DNA of 27,844 nucleotides from Bacillota bacterium. Lineage in GTDB: Bacteria > Bacillota > Clostridia > Christensenellales > Aristaeellaceae. Every line of letters begins with the position of its first letter. Position 1 is the first letter of the stretch. Shown piece by piece: positions 13,243-21,737 of this stretch. Location of the stretch: NCBI GenBank assembly GCA_023415145.1, contig JAEZLW010000125.1:1-27844 (forward strand). The letters are read 5' to 3'. Below the pieces are notes generated by a model. It saw only the letters and a list, made by a program, of their open reading frames with translations. It had not been told where the DNA came from and ran no database searches. The position numbers were made by a program, and so were the translations under genes.

Positions 13243-15504
13243 ATGAAAACCCACATTCCCCAGTACATGCTATCCGCCTTTGAGGCTCAGGGCATCGATA
13301 CCCGCAAGCTGATCTATGCCATTCATACCGATATGGCGCAGGACGGCAGCCATGCGGACACTTATGCTGCCCTGGACAACGATCACCTGTACATTCTTTA
13401 TGGCCTGGAAAAGGTGGTCAAGGTCACGGGAGCCCGGCGTATCGTGTCAGCTTATGAGCTTCACAGCAAGGATACGTTTTCACTTCGCGACCTAGGAGAA
13501 CTGAACTGCGAAAGGCTTTTATCCACCGGACGGCTGTTTGGTGAAAAGGATGGGGAATCCAGAATCCTCATGCTGTTTTCCGTCGGGTATCTTTCCTATG
13601 TGGAGCGGCTGATCAAGGCTGTAAAAAACATCCGCGAAGGGCTAGATCCGCTGACGGAGATTCTGGTGGATGAGGAATTGTTCTGCGAAAAGTGCGGAAC
13701 ACGTTATCCCGAGCCAGAGCGCAAGCTCTGCCCCAAGTGCATGGACAAAAAGTCCATAACCATGCGGCTGATGGGCTTCTTTAAAAACTATTGGCGTAAG
13801 GTGCTTGTTGTTTTCCTGGTGATGCTGGGGAGCACGGCCTTCGCCATCCTAACGCCCTATGTCAGCGCCAAGATGCTCTTTGACGAGGTGCTCACGGAGG
13901 GTGGAAAGTATTATGGCATGGTGTTTGGCATTGTGGCCATGATCTTTCTGGTAAGGGCCCTGGGTGTTTTGATGAACATGCTGTACGGCTATTTGCTGGC
14001 ACACACGATGCCGTGGATCATCTATGACCTGAAGGTTAAGATCTTTGAAGCCATGCAGCGTCTGTCCGTGGGCTTTTATACCTCCAAGCGCACCGGCGCG
14101 CTGATGAACCGCGTCAACAAGGATGCCACCAACATCTACTGGTTTTTTGTGGATGGGCTGCCGTACGTGATCATCAATGTGCTGACCTTTTCCGGCGTCA
14201 TCACGCTCATGTGCCTGCTGAACCTGACCCTGGCTGGCATTTGCCTTGTCGTGATGCCCATTGCGGTGATCATGTTCCGCATCCTGTGGGGCATTTTCCG
14301 CCGCTTCCATCACAAGAACTGGGTGTACGGCTCGCAGCTTAACGCCATGGTATCCGATTCTGTCAACGGCCAGCGGGTGATCAAAGCCTTTGCCAGGGAG
14401 GATGACGAAACCAACCGGTTTATGGATGTGGGCAGCAAGCAGGCCGGCGTGGACGCAGCGTCGCTGAACGTAGGCTTTACGGCCTTCCCGCTGATCTATC
14501 TGTTCATGTTTTTAGGCCAGGTGGCCATTACCATCGTAGGCGGTATGATGGTGATCCGCAATGAAATCACGGTGGGTACGCTGATCTCCTTTGTCGCCTA
14601 TCTGCAAATGCTGTATGGGCCGCTGGAATTTATGTCCTGGGTATCCAACTGGTGGGCCCGCTGCGTGGACGCCGCCCAGCGCGTATTTGAGATCATCGAC
14701 GCCAAACCGGATGTGGCCGAACCCGAGAATCCTGTCACCCTTGAAAACTTCTCAGGCCGCATCGATGTGAGCTACGTATGGTTTGAATACGACCCGGCAA
14801 CCCCGATTTTGAAGGGCATCGACCTGCATGTGGAGGCCGGCAAAATGCTGGGCATCGTTGGCAAGACCGGCGCGGGCAAATCCACCCTGGCCAATCTGAT
14901 TGCACGGCTTTATGATGTGAATCAGGGCAGCATCAAGATCGATGAGGTGGATGTGCGGGAGTTGTCCTTAAAAATGCTGCGCAGCAGCATCGGAATCGTG
15001 TCCCAGGACATTTACCTGTTCATCGGTACCATTGCCGATAACATCCGCTATGCCAATCCCAAAGCCACCATTGACGACGTGATCCGGGCCGCCAAGGCAG
15101 CCTCCGCCCACGAATTCATCATGAACCTGCCCGATGGCTATGAAACAAGGGTCGGCGCCGGCGGCCAGGACCTCTCGGGGGGCGAAAAGCAGCGGCTGTC
15201 CATCGCCCGAACCATCATCCAAAATCCCAAAATCCTGATCCTGGATGAGGCCACCGCCGCCATGGATACCGAAACCGAGGGAAATATTCAAAAAGCCCTG
15301 ACCAAGCTGCAAAAGGGCCGCACCACTATTTCCATTGCCCATCGTTTATCCACATTGAGGGAAGCTGACAGCCTGGCTGTGATCAGCGAGGGCAAGGTGA
15401 TGGAAAGCGGTACACATGCAGAGCTGATTGCCAGGAAGGGCGAATATTACAAGCTGTACAACATTCAAATGGAGGGACTGAAGGTTATCTCCATGGAGGG
15501 ATAA
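13243..15504 (+). CDS. ABC exporter half-transporter with N-terminal regulatory-type domain and zinc ribbon, copy 1
   Basis: This 753-residue protein combines four parts. Residues 1-135 form an alpha/beta domain of unknown role, possibly PH-like. A zinc ribbon follows with Cys148, Cys151, Cys163 and Cys166 (FCEKCGTRY, LCPKCMD). A six-helix exporter membrane domain spans about 185-470, and then comes a complete ATPase with Walker A GKTGAGKS (540-547), signature LSGGEKQR, Walker B ILILDEA and the H-loop in AHRLST. All catalytic residues are intact. The start is ATG 13243 after AAGGAG (13228-13233); a longer TTG form begins inside the terminator and is rejected. It has no C39 peptidase domain, so leader cleavage is not expected from it. 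With the second copy at 16496 it probably forms a heterodimeric exporter; the substrate is unknown. Confidence 0.9.
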   Translation: MKTHIPQYMLSAFEAQGIDTRKLIYAIHTDMAQDGSHADTYAALDNDHLYILYGLEKVVKVTGARRIVSAYELHSKDTFSLRDLGELNCERLLSTGRLFGEKDGESRILMLFSVGYLSYVERLIKAVKNIREGLDPLTEILVDEELFCEKCGTRYPEPERKLCPKCMDKKSITMRLMGFFKNYWRKVLVVFLVMLGSTAFAILTPYVSAKMLFDEVLTEGGKYYGMVFGIVAMIFLVRALGVLMNMLYGYLLAHTMPWIIYDLKVKIFEAMQRLSVGFYTSKRTGALMNRVNKDATNIYWFFVDGLPYVIINVLTFSGVITLMCLLNLTLAGICLVVMPIAVIMFRILWGIFRRFHHKNWVYGSQLNAMVSDSVNGQRVIKAFAREDDETNRFMDVGSKQAGVDAASLNVGFTAFPLIYLFMFLGQVAITIVGGMMVIRNEITVGTLISFVAYLQMLYGPLEFMSWVSNWWARCVDAAQRVFEIIDAKPDVAEPENPVTLENFSGRIDVSYVWFEYDPATPILKGIDLHVEAGKMLGIVGKTGAGKSTLANLIARLYDVNQGSIKIDEVDVRELSLKMLRSSIGIVSQDIYLFIGTIADNIRYANPKATIDDVIRAAKAASAHEFIMNLPDGYETRVGAGGQDLSGGEKQRLSIARTIIQNPKILILDEATAAMDTETEGNIQKALTKLQKGRTTISIAHRLSTLREADSLAVISEGKVMESGTHAELIARKGEYYKLYNIQMEGLKVISMEG

Positions 15505-15507
15505 TTA

Positions 15508-15694
15508 TCGAGAAAATGATGAAATCATTTTCTCGAGTCTGCACGATTCACTTGTGGGATTCACACCATCCTGCACGTTGTTTGTCTGGCGCGAATCCCA
15601 CGGCCAGTGAATCGTGTAAGGAATGCTTGCTACGCAAGCCCCGCCCGCCCGGCATAGCCGGACGATACGATCACAAACGAGGGGTATCCCCTCG
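15508..15694. repeat. Cluster of intergenic palindromes between ABC copy 1 and the DUF1854 gene
   Basis: A perfect 13-bp stem (15508-15520 with 15524-15536, loop GAA) is followed by a large interrupted inverted repeat, where CACGATTCACT (15542-15552) pairs with AGTGAATCGTG (15606-15616) and GTGGGATTC pairs with GAATCCCAC inside it. Three smaller hairpins follow at 15625-15639, 15649-15661 and 15678-15694. There is no T-run after the first stem and no ORF worth calling. The density of palindromes suggests one or more dispersed repeat (MITE or REP-like) insertions within the operon. Confidence 0.65.
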
Positions 15695-15752
15695 TAACTC
15701 CCCTCAAGCGTTCGGTGATAAACATGATTGAAAAGTATGGAGGATCAAACAT

Positions 15753-16298
15753 ATGCAAACCGTTGTAACAAGCAGCATGCAAAGTCTTTCTGACGCCGTT
15801 GATATTGGGTTTTTGGATCTGAATGAAGCGAAATTCGTAAAAACCCCTGGCGGGTTCACCGGCCTTCATTACAAAGGTACGGAATACAAGCGTATCAGCC
15901 TCCGGCGTGCGCTTCCCTTGGGCGATCCCAGCAGCTATATCTCCGTGGCCGATCATGAGAACAAGGAAATCGGCATCATTCACAGCCTTTCGGAGCTGGA
16001 AGGTATGCAGCTTCAAATTGTGCTGGATGAGCTGGACTGCAGGTATTACTGTCCTGAGGTATTTGAGATCAAGTCCGTCAAGGATAAGCTTGGCTATGTT
16101 TACATGGAAATGGTCATCGGCGGCAAGGACGGTAAAACAGACAAGACCTGCGCCGTCAAGGATGTGAACCGGAATATTCGTATGCTGAAGAATGAAAAGC
16201 TGATCATATTCGATGTGGACGGCAACCGGTATATCATACCATCTCTGGAGGGGCTCGATAAAAAGAGCCTGAAGCGATTGGAGCCGTATCTGTTCTAA
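15753..16298 (+). CDS. DUF1854 family protein
   Basis: This 181-residue soluble protein shows the DUF1854 pattern: a two-stranded start (IGFLDLNEAKFVKTPGGF), YKRISLRRALPLGDPSSYISV, ELDCRYYCPEVFEIKSVKDKLGY and the closing NVRDI-like block VKDVNRNIRML. Function is not established. In other bacteria DUF1854 proteins sit next to ABC exporters, and some have been annotated as associated with cyanophycin metabolism. No cyanophycin synthetase or cyanophycinase is seen here, so that role is not supported by this window. The start follows GGAGG (15739-15743) at nine bases. Lying between two matching half-transporters, it probably serves as a cytoplasmic partner of the heterodimer. It has no signal peptide or membrane helix. 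Confidence 0.8.
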   Translation: MQTVVTSSMQSLSDAVDIGFLDLNEAKFVKTPGGFTGLHYKGTEYKRISLRRALPLGDPSSYISVADHENKEIGIIHSLSELEGMQLQIVLDELDCRYYCPEVFEIKSVKDKLGYVYMEMVIGGKDGKTDKTCAVKDVNRNIRMLKNEKLIIFDVDGNRYIIPSLEGLDKKSLKRLEPYLF

Positions 16299-16321
16299 GG
16301 ATACAAGAGTAATTCGGAACG

Positions 16322-16401
16322 ATGTCATTCTGAGCGCAGCGAAGAATCTTGAGCACTTCTGCATAAAGATGCTTCGGTCGCTAGGCTCCCTCAGCATGAC
16401 A
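16322..16401. repeat. Dispersed palindromic repeat of the TGTCATTCTGAGCG type
   Basis: TGTCATTCTGAGCGCAGCGA begins at 16324 and an imperfect reverse complement (AGATGCTTCGGTCGCT, then CTCAGCATGACA) closes the element at 16401. The sequence resembles a widespread intergenic repeat family in Firmicutes and other bacteria, known to me only from memory. It has inserted between the DUF1854 gene and ABC copy 2 without breaking a gene. Confidence 0.75.
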
Positions 16402-16495
16402 GCAGCCGCGTTTCTCATTGCTCTGCAAGAACGGGCGGCAGCCTGATGAAGACACCGTCTCTTTCCTCTTTTCGACCGGTTAGGAGTTGATTGTT

Positions 16496-18658
16496 ATGAA
16501 AGTCTTTACCTTTCCCTATGACTTGGGGCTGGATATGAAACCGGGCAAAGGCGAGCTCCAGTTTGACGAGCAGGGAAATATTGCTGTCCTGTGGCAGGGC
16601 AGCCATACGGACAGCTTTCCCGCGGAAAATGTCAAGGAAGCCGCCGTGATTGCCGGGGTAGGCTGCGGCCTGATGTTTGTCACGATGAATGACGATACTG
16701 ACAAGGTGCTTTGCCGCTTTTCCATGTCGGGTCTCAAGGAGGCGGGAGAGTTCTGCAAGGTGGTCAACTACTTTGTTCAGACGAAAACCGCCCTGATCCC
16801 CGATGAAAAGGAAGTGCACTATTGTAAAAACTGCGGACGGCCCTTGATGGAAGGCTTGAATGTATGCCTGTTCTGCTTTAACAAGCGCGGTCTCCTGAAG
16901 CGCACCCTGGGCCTGACAAAGCCGCACGCCAAAAAGATACTGTCTTCCCAGTTATGGATGATGGTATCTTCCATTCTTTTCCTGATGACGCCCCTGTTCA
17001 GCCGGCATCTGCTCGATAATTATTTCGAGCCGCACCGGGGCCCATTTGTAGACGTACTGATTCTGGGACTTGGCATGCTTTTGGCCAGGGCGATGGGCGA
17101 AGTGATATTTATTCTCAGCGCCAGAGTGTACAACAAGGCCACCATTGGCTTTGCCAACGATCTTCGCACCATGACCTATGACAAGCTTCAAAAGCTGTCC
17201 TTGACCTCCCTATCCAAGCGAACACCAGGCGACCTGATCCGCAGGATTATGGAGGATACCACCACCATCAAGGATTTCATGGCCGATGCAGGCCGCTGGG
17301 CAGTGGAGCAGAGCATTATGTTTGTGGTGGTCATGACCATACTGCTGCTAACCAACCCGGGGTTGACGCTCCTTGTGTTTTTGCCGGTGCCCATCGTGAT
17401 GGTGGCGCTGTCCCAGTTCTGGAAGTTTATCCGCAACCGGTATGAGCGTCAATGGCGCAAAAACTCCCAGTGCCAATCCATACTGCACGATATCATCCGC
17501 GGTATCCGCACTGTGAAAGCCTTTGGCAATGAAGAAATCGAAATCGCCAAATTCTCCAAGGTAACCCGCGAGCTGGCCCAGGTGCAATCCAACAAAGAAG
17601 TGCTGTGGTCGCTGCTGATCCCCGCCATTACCTTTTTTACCGGCATCGGAGAATTCCTGGTGCTGTACTTCGGCGGAAAAGGGATACTGGATGGCACCAT
17701 GAGCATCGGCGTGCTGAACCAGTTCGTCATGTATATCGGCTTCATCTACGCCCCGCTGCGCTGGCTGGTTTCCTTCCCGCGGTGGCTGGCCGACGCTATG
17801 ACCTCCATGGTGAAGGTGTTTGAAATTCTGGATGAGGAACCGGATATCGCGGAAAAGGACGGCGTTAAGAATGTTCCCATCTCCGGCAATGTATCCTTTG
17901 ATGGCGTAACCTTCGGCTACAAATCCTACGAACCGGTATTGAAGGATGTAAGCCTGACCATCAATCCCGGTGAAATGGTGGGCATTGTGGGCCGTTCCGG
18001 TACGGGCAAATCTACGCTCATCAACATGCTCATGCGCCTGTATGATCCCAATACCGGTAAAATCTCCATCAACGGTTCGGATTTGAGGGATATGTCACCC
18101 AGGCATCTGCACGAAAACATCGGCGTTGTGTTCCAGGACTCCTTCCTGTTCGCAGGCACGATCTATGACAATGTGGCCTACGGCAAGCCCGGCGCGACGC
18201 CGGAGGAGGTCATCGCTGCCTGCAAGGCCGCCAATGCCCACGACTTTATCATGCAGACCGCCGATGGTTACAATACCCTGCTTGGCGAAGGCGGTCATAC
18301 CATCTCTGGCGGCGAGCGGCAACGGCTGTCTATTGCCAGGGCCATCATCAAAAATCCGGATGTGCTGATTCTGGACGAAGCTACCAGTTCCCTGGACGTG
18401 GAAACGGAAGCCGCTATTCAGCAGAGCCTGACCAACCTCACCAAAGGCCGGACCACAGTGGCCATTGCCCACAGGCTTTCCACCCTGCGCAGCGCTGACC
18501 GCCTGATTGTGCTGGACAAAGGCAAGGTGGCCGAAGCGGGCACCCACGTGGAACTGCTCAAGAAAAGGGGAATCTATTACAAGCTGGTCATGGCCCAGCG
18601 GCAGACCAGCAAGCTGAACAAAGACGAACAGGCGTCAACCATCGGTGTTGCCGGGTAA
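16496..18658 (+). CDS. ABC exporter half-transporter with N-terminal domain and zinc ribbon, copy 2
   Basis: This 720-residue partner of the 13243 gene has a 100-residue N-terminal beta-rich domain, different in sequence from that of copy 1. A zinc ribbon with Cys110, Cys113, Cys124 and Cys127 (YCKNCGRPL, VCLFCF) follows, then a six-helix exporter domain (about 145-430) and an ATPase with Walker A GRSGTGKS (499-506), signature ISGGERQR, Walker B VLILDEA and AHRLST. Both copies thus keep full catalytic sites, unlike many heterodimeric exporters with one degenerate site. ATG 16496 is preferred over TTG 16487, since TAGGAG (16481-16486) is nine bases from the former and touches the latter. The gene ends the operon before a strong terminator. 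The shared zinc ribbon placed directly before the first helix is rare among ABC exporters and hints at a common binding partner, perhaps DUF1854. Confidence 0.9.
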   Translation: MKVFTFPYDLGLDMKPGKGELQFDEQGNIAVLWQGSHTDSFPAENVKEAAVIAGVGCGLMFVTMNDDTDKVLCRFSMSGLKEAGEFCKVVNYFVQTKTALIPDEKEVHYCKNCGRPLMEGLNVCLFCFNKRGLLKRTLGLTKPHAKKILSSQLWMMVSSILFLMTPLFSRHLLDNYFEPHRGPFVDVLILGLGMLLARAMGEVIFILSARVYNKATIGFANDLRTMTYDKLQKLSLTSLSKRTPGDLIRRIMEDTTTIKDFMADAGRWAVEQSIMFVVVMTILLLTNPGLTLLVFLPVPIVMVALSQFWKFIRNRYERQWRKNSQCQSILHDIIRGIRTVKAFGNEEIEIAKFSKVTRELAQVQSNKEVLWSLLIPAITFFTGIGEFLVLYFGGKGILDGTMSIGVLNQFVMYIGFIYAPLRWLVSFPRWLADAMTSMVKVFEILDEEPDIAEKDGVKNVPISGNVSFDGVTFGYKSYEPVLKDVSLTINPGEMVGIVGRSGTGKSTLINMLMRLYDPNTGKISINGSDLRDMSPRHLHENIGVVFQDSFLFAGTIYDNVAYGKPGATPEEVIAACKAANAHDFIMQTADGYNTLLGEGGHTISGGERQRLSIARAIIKNPDVLILDEATSSLDVETEAAIQQSLTNLTKGRTTVAIAHRLSTLRSADRLIVLDKGKVAEAGTHVELLKKRGIYYKLVMAQRQTSKLNKDEQASTIGVAG

Positions 18659-18675
18659 TAAACGCATAGAAAACA

Positions 18676-18712
18676 GCCGCGCGGAAGAAATGAACCGTGC
18701 GGCCGTTTTTTT
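18676..18712 (+). terminator. Rho-independent terminator after the ABC operon
   Basis: GCCGCGCGG (18676-18684) pairs with CCGTGCGGC (18695-18703, one G-U), and seven T follow at 18706-18712. Confidence 0.85.
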
Positions 18713-18862
18713 CAAAATTTTGCCTGGAACCTATCCAAATGATGCTGTGATCCGTCTATTAAGTGCAGGCTTACTACGTCAATGAACTATGCTGCTAATG
18801 ATTCCATTGATAAGGTATTGCAGCGGCTTGTTTCGCGTGGGCCGGTATCGCAGCAGTGATAT

Positions 18863-18999
18863 CTAAATCGTTTTTGATAGAATGAGAGCAAATCTGCCCG
18901 AGACGAATATTGATTCACCGGCAATTCCATCCGGACTGTACCGGCATTTCATTTTCGGCAGTCTTTCGACCAGATATTCCCTGATTGCATTAGGGAAAA
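18863..18999 (-). other. Possible gene remnant in the 18713-19022 gap
   Basis: One minus-strand frame stays open for about 45 codons with protein-like composition (NAIREYLVERLPKMKCRY, then GESIFVSGRFALI). It has a stop just upstream and no ATG or ribosome binding site. It may be the end of a decayed gene; chance is also possible. Apart from this and the promoter at 19032, I see nothing in the gap. Confidence 0.25.
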
Positions 19000-19031
19000 T
19001 AGGTTAATCAAATTTTGAATGGTTGTTCCCC

Positions 19032-19060
19032 TTGTTTTTCCGCTGCTTTCGCTGTATGAT
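19032..19060 (+). promoter_or_regulatory. Sigma-A promoter of the cellobiose phosphorylase gene
   Basis: TTGTTT (19032-19037), a 17-bp spacer and TATGAT (19055-19060) place transcription start near 19067, ahead of the operator and the ribosome binding site. This argues against a translation start at 19023. Confidence 0.65.
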
Positions 19061-19094
19061 ATGTATAGTTGGAAGCATAGATTATGCCTCTATG

Positions 19095-19108
19095 CGAAAA
19101 CGTTTTCG
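19095..19108 (+). promoter_or_regulatory. Perfect palindromic LacI/CcpA-type operator
   Basis: CGAAAACGTTTTCG is a perfect 14-bp palindrome with the central CpG of LacI-family sites. It lies about 30 bp after the predicted transcription start and 25 bp before the ATG, where it would act as a roadblock. It matches the CcpA cre core except at the outermost base on each side, so either a dedicated cellobiose repressor or CcpA could bind. Confidence 0.75.
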
Positions 19109-19133
19109 AATCTTAAGAAGCGGAGGCGCTGGC

Positions 19134-21569
19134 ATGACGTACGGTTTTTTCGATGATGCCCGGAAGGAATATGTAATCACCCGCCCGGACACGCCTTACC
19201 CCTGGATCAACTATCTGGGGAGCGAGGACTTCTTCTCCCTTCTTTCCAACACCGGAGGCGGTTACAGCTTTTATAAGGATGCCCGGCTTTTGCGCCTGAC
19301 CCGCTACCGTTACAATAATGTACCCACCGACGTGGGCGGTCATTATTACTATATCAAGGATGGGGAAACTGTATGGAACCCCGGCTGGATGCCGGTAAAA
19401 ACCGACCTAGACCGGTATGAGTGCCGCCATGGATTGGGATACAGCGTATTTACCGCGGAGAAAAACGGCCTTCATGCAAAGCAGACAGTGCTGGTTCCCA
19501 GGGGCCGCACCGCCGAGGTGGCGCAAATCGTACTCACCAACGCCTCCAAAGAAGAGAAACATGTCAGCCTGTACAGCTTTGTGGAGTTCTGTTTGTGGAA
19601 CGCCATGGACGATAGTACCAACTTCCAGCGTAATTTCTCCACTGGCGAGGTGGAAGTGCATGGCAGCGCTCTATACCACAAAACGGAGTATAGGGAGCGG
19701 CGCAACCATTACGCTGTGTATGCCGTGAATACCACAATTGACGGTTTTGATACCGACAGGGAATCTTTTGTGGGCCTGTATAACGGCCTGCATGCGCCAC
19801 AGGCTGTTTTGATGGATCAGCCGAGAAACAGCGTCGCCAGCGGCTGGGCGCCCATCGGTTCCCACTGCCTGCGCCGCGTGCTGAAACCTGGAGATTCCAT
19901 TTCCCTTGTATTTGTGCTGGGGTACTGCGAGAACCCTGACGATGACAAGTTTGAAGCGCCGGGCGTCATCAACAAGGCCCCCGCCCAAAAGCTTCTGGAG
20001 GCTTTTCAAACCGATGCACAGTTCGAGGCGGCCCTTCAGGAATTAAAGGCCTATTGGGCAGATTTGCTTTCCAGCTACCAGGTGCAAAGTGAAAACGATA
20101 AGCTGGACCGCATGGTGAACATATGGAACCAGTACCAGTGTATGGTCACCTTCAACATGTCCCGCTCTGCATCCTACTTCGAGTCGGGCATCGGCCGTGG
20201 CATGGGCTTTAGGGATTCCACCCAGGACCTGCTGGGTTTTGTCCATTTGGTTCCCGCCCGGGCCAGGGAGCGCATACTGGACATTGCGGCCACCCAGTTT
20301 GAGGATGGCAGCGCTTATCACCAGTACCAGCCCCTGACCAAGCGGGGCAACATGGATGTAGGCAGTGGCTTCAACGACGATCCGTTGTGGCTGATTTTCG
20401 GTGTGGCGGCTTACATCAAGGAGACGGGGGACTATTCCATACTTTCGGAATCCGTACCTTTTGACAGCAATGCAGAGAAGGCTCAGCCTCTGATGGAGCA
20501 TCTGCGCCGCTCCTTCCGCTTTACCAGCACGCACCTGGGCCCCCACGGTTTGCCGCTCATTGGCCGCGCAGACTGGAACGATTGCATGAACCTGAACTGC
20601 TTTTCCAAAACGCCGGGAGAAAGCTTTCAAACGGTACAGAACTATGACAGCGGCGTAGCGGAGTCGGTGTTCATCGCCGGGATGTTTGTGGCGGTGGCGG
20701 ATGATTATGCGGCGCTGTGCCAGCGCTTCGGCTGGGCGGAGGAAGCAGCTTTCGTCACAGCGGAAAAGGCGAAAATGGAAAAGGCCGTTCTTGTGCACGG
20801 TTGGGATGGCAGCTGGTTCCTGCGGGCTTACGATGCCTATGGCAACAAAGTGGGCAGCGCAGCATGCCAGGAGGGGCAAATCTTTATCGAGCCTCAGGGC
20901 TTCTGCGTGATGGGCGGCATTGGCGTGAAAGAAGGGCTGGCCCAAACGGCACTGGATTCCGTTCGGGAACGTCTGATGAGCCGCCATGGCATTGCGCTTC
21001 ATACGCCGCCCTACACGGCATATCATCTGGAGTTGGGGGAAATCAGCTCCTATCCGCCGGGATACAAAGAAAACGGCGGCATCTTCTGCCACAACAATCC
21101 CTGGATTACCATCGCGGAAACAATGCTGGGCCATGGCGACCGGGCGTTTGAAACCTACCGCCTTACCTGCCCCTCCTATACCGAGGATCAGACGCTGCAC
21201 CGCACAGAGCCGTATGTCTATTCCCAGATGATCGCCGGCCCCTATGCCCCCCGCTTCGGGGAGGCGAAGAACAGCTGGCTTACGGGTACCGCGGCCTGGA
21301 GCTTTTACTCTGTCTCCCAGGCGATTCTGGGGATCAAGCCCGATTTCGACGGGCTGAAGATTGATCCCTGCCTGCCTGAAGAACTGACAGAGCTTACGCT
21401 CACACGACGCTGGCGGGGGAATACCTACGTCATCCGGGTGGAAAACAGGAGCGGGGGAGAGAAGAGCGCTGTGCATCTTACCGCCGATGGGATGGACTTG
21501 CGTGAGAATGTTCTTCCGGCAACAGGAGAAACGGGAAAAACGTTCCATGTGACGGCAGTTGTGGAATAA
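19134..21569 (+). CDS. Cellobiose phosphorylase (GH94)
   Basis: This 811-residue enzyme cleaves cellobiose with inorganic phosphate into glucose 1-phosphate and glucose, saving ATP. The N-terminus (FGFFDD-like GFFDDARKEYVIT, then TPYPWINYLG), ECRHGLGY, FVEFCLWNAMDD, RNHYAVYAVN and YFESGIGRGMGFRDS match Clostridium thermocellum cellobiose phosphorylase, of the same length, very closely as I remember it. The catalytic acid candidate is Asp483 in RADWNDC. HNNPWI and the LTGTAAW segment contribute to the active site. Chitobiose or cellodextrin phosphorylases are less close. ATG 19134 is preferred over a TTG-type start at 19023, because GGAGG (19122-19126) precedes it and the promoter and operator lie upstream. 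There is no signal peptide, so the substrate must be imported. No cellobiose transporter is in the window. Confidence 0.95.
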   Translation: MTYGFFDDARKEYVITRPDTPYPWINYLGSEDFFSLLSNTGGGYSFYKDARLLRLTRYRYNNVPTDVGGHYYYIKDGETVWNPGWMPVKTDLDRYECRHGLGYSVFTAEKNGLHAKQTVLVPRGRTAEVAQIVLTNASKEEKHVSLYSFVEFCLWNAMDDSTNFQRNFSTGEVEVHGSALYHKTEYRERRNHYAVYAVNTTIDGFDTDRESFVGLYNGLHAPQAVLMDQPRNSVASGWAPIGSHCLRRVLKPGDSISLVFVLGYCENPDDDKFEAPGVINKAPAQKLLEAFQTDAQFEAALQELKAYWADLLSSYQVQSENDKLDRMVNIWNQYQCMVTFNMSRSASYFESGIGRGMGFRDSTQDLLGFVHLVPARARERILDIAATQFEDGSAYHQYQPLTKRGNMDVGSGFNDDPLWLIFGVAAYIKETGDYSILSESVPFDSNAEKAQPLMEHLRRSFRFTSTHLGPHGLPLIGRADWNDCMNLNCFSKTPGESFQTVQNYDSGVAESVFIAGMFVAVADDYAALCQRFGWAEEAAFVTAEKAKMEKAVLVHGWDGSWFLRAYDAYGNKVGSAACQEGQIFIEPQGFCVMGGIGVKEGLAQTALDSVRERLMSRHGIALHTPPYTAYHLELGEISSYPPGYKENGGIFCHNNPWITIAETMLGHGDRAFETYRLTCPSYTEDQTLHRTEPYVYSQMIAGPYAPRFGEAKNSWLTGTAAWSFYSVSQAILGIKPDFDGLKIDPCLPEELTELTLTRRWRGNTYVIRVENRSGGEKSAVHLTADGMDLRENVLPATGETGKTFHVTAVVE

Positions 21570-21612
21570 ACAATTCTACAATATTACCAGTTATTTTTTC
21601 ATTTATAGCGAA

Positions 21613-21657
21613 GCGGGGAGTGTTCTTTTGAAACAGAACACTCTCCGCCTGTTTTTT
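21613..21657 (+). terminator. Rho-independent terminator after the cellobiose phosphorylase
   Basis: GCGGGGAGTGTTC (21613-21625) pairs with GAACACTCTCCGC (21636-21648, one G-U), followed by a run of six T. Confidence 0.85.
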
Positions 21658-21678
21658 GCAGGGGTTGTTGCTTTTTAA

Positions 21679-21707
21679 GTGACAATCCACTGTTCGTGTG
21701 GTATCAT
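21679..21707 (+). promoter_or_regulatory. Sigma-A promoter of the glycosyltransferase/transporter pair
   Basis: GTGACA (21679-21684), a 17-bp spacer and TATCAT (21702-21707) precede the AAGGAGG ribosome binding site (21724-21730). Confidence 0.6.
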
Positions 21708-21737
21708 ACGCTAAGGCCACAACAAGGAGGATTTTTC

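Noticed and set aside
15630..16418. Minus-strand ORF of 262 codons
   Set aside because: It spans two intergenic repeats and the antisense of the DUF1854 gene; composite of shadows.
19023..19133. Longer start for the cellobiose phosphorylase
   Set aside because: It would contain the promoter and operator. Family length (811) and GGAGG support ATG 19134.
20043..21548. Long minus-strand ORF of about 500 codons
   Set aside because: It lies wholly antisense to the cellobiose phosphorylase, has a composition typical of a mirror frame (rich in His, Arg, Gly and Ala), and lacks a ribosome binding site or known motif.
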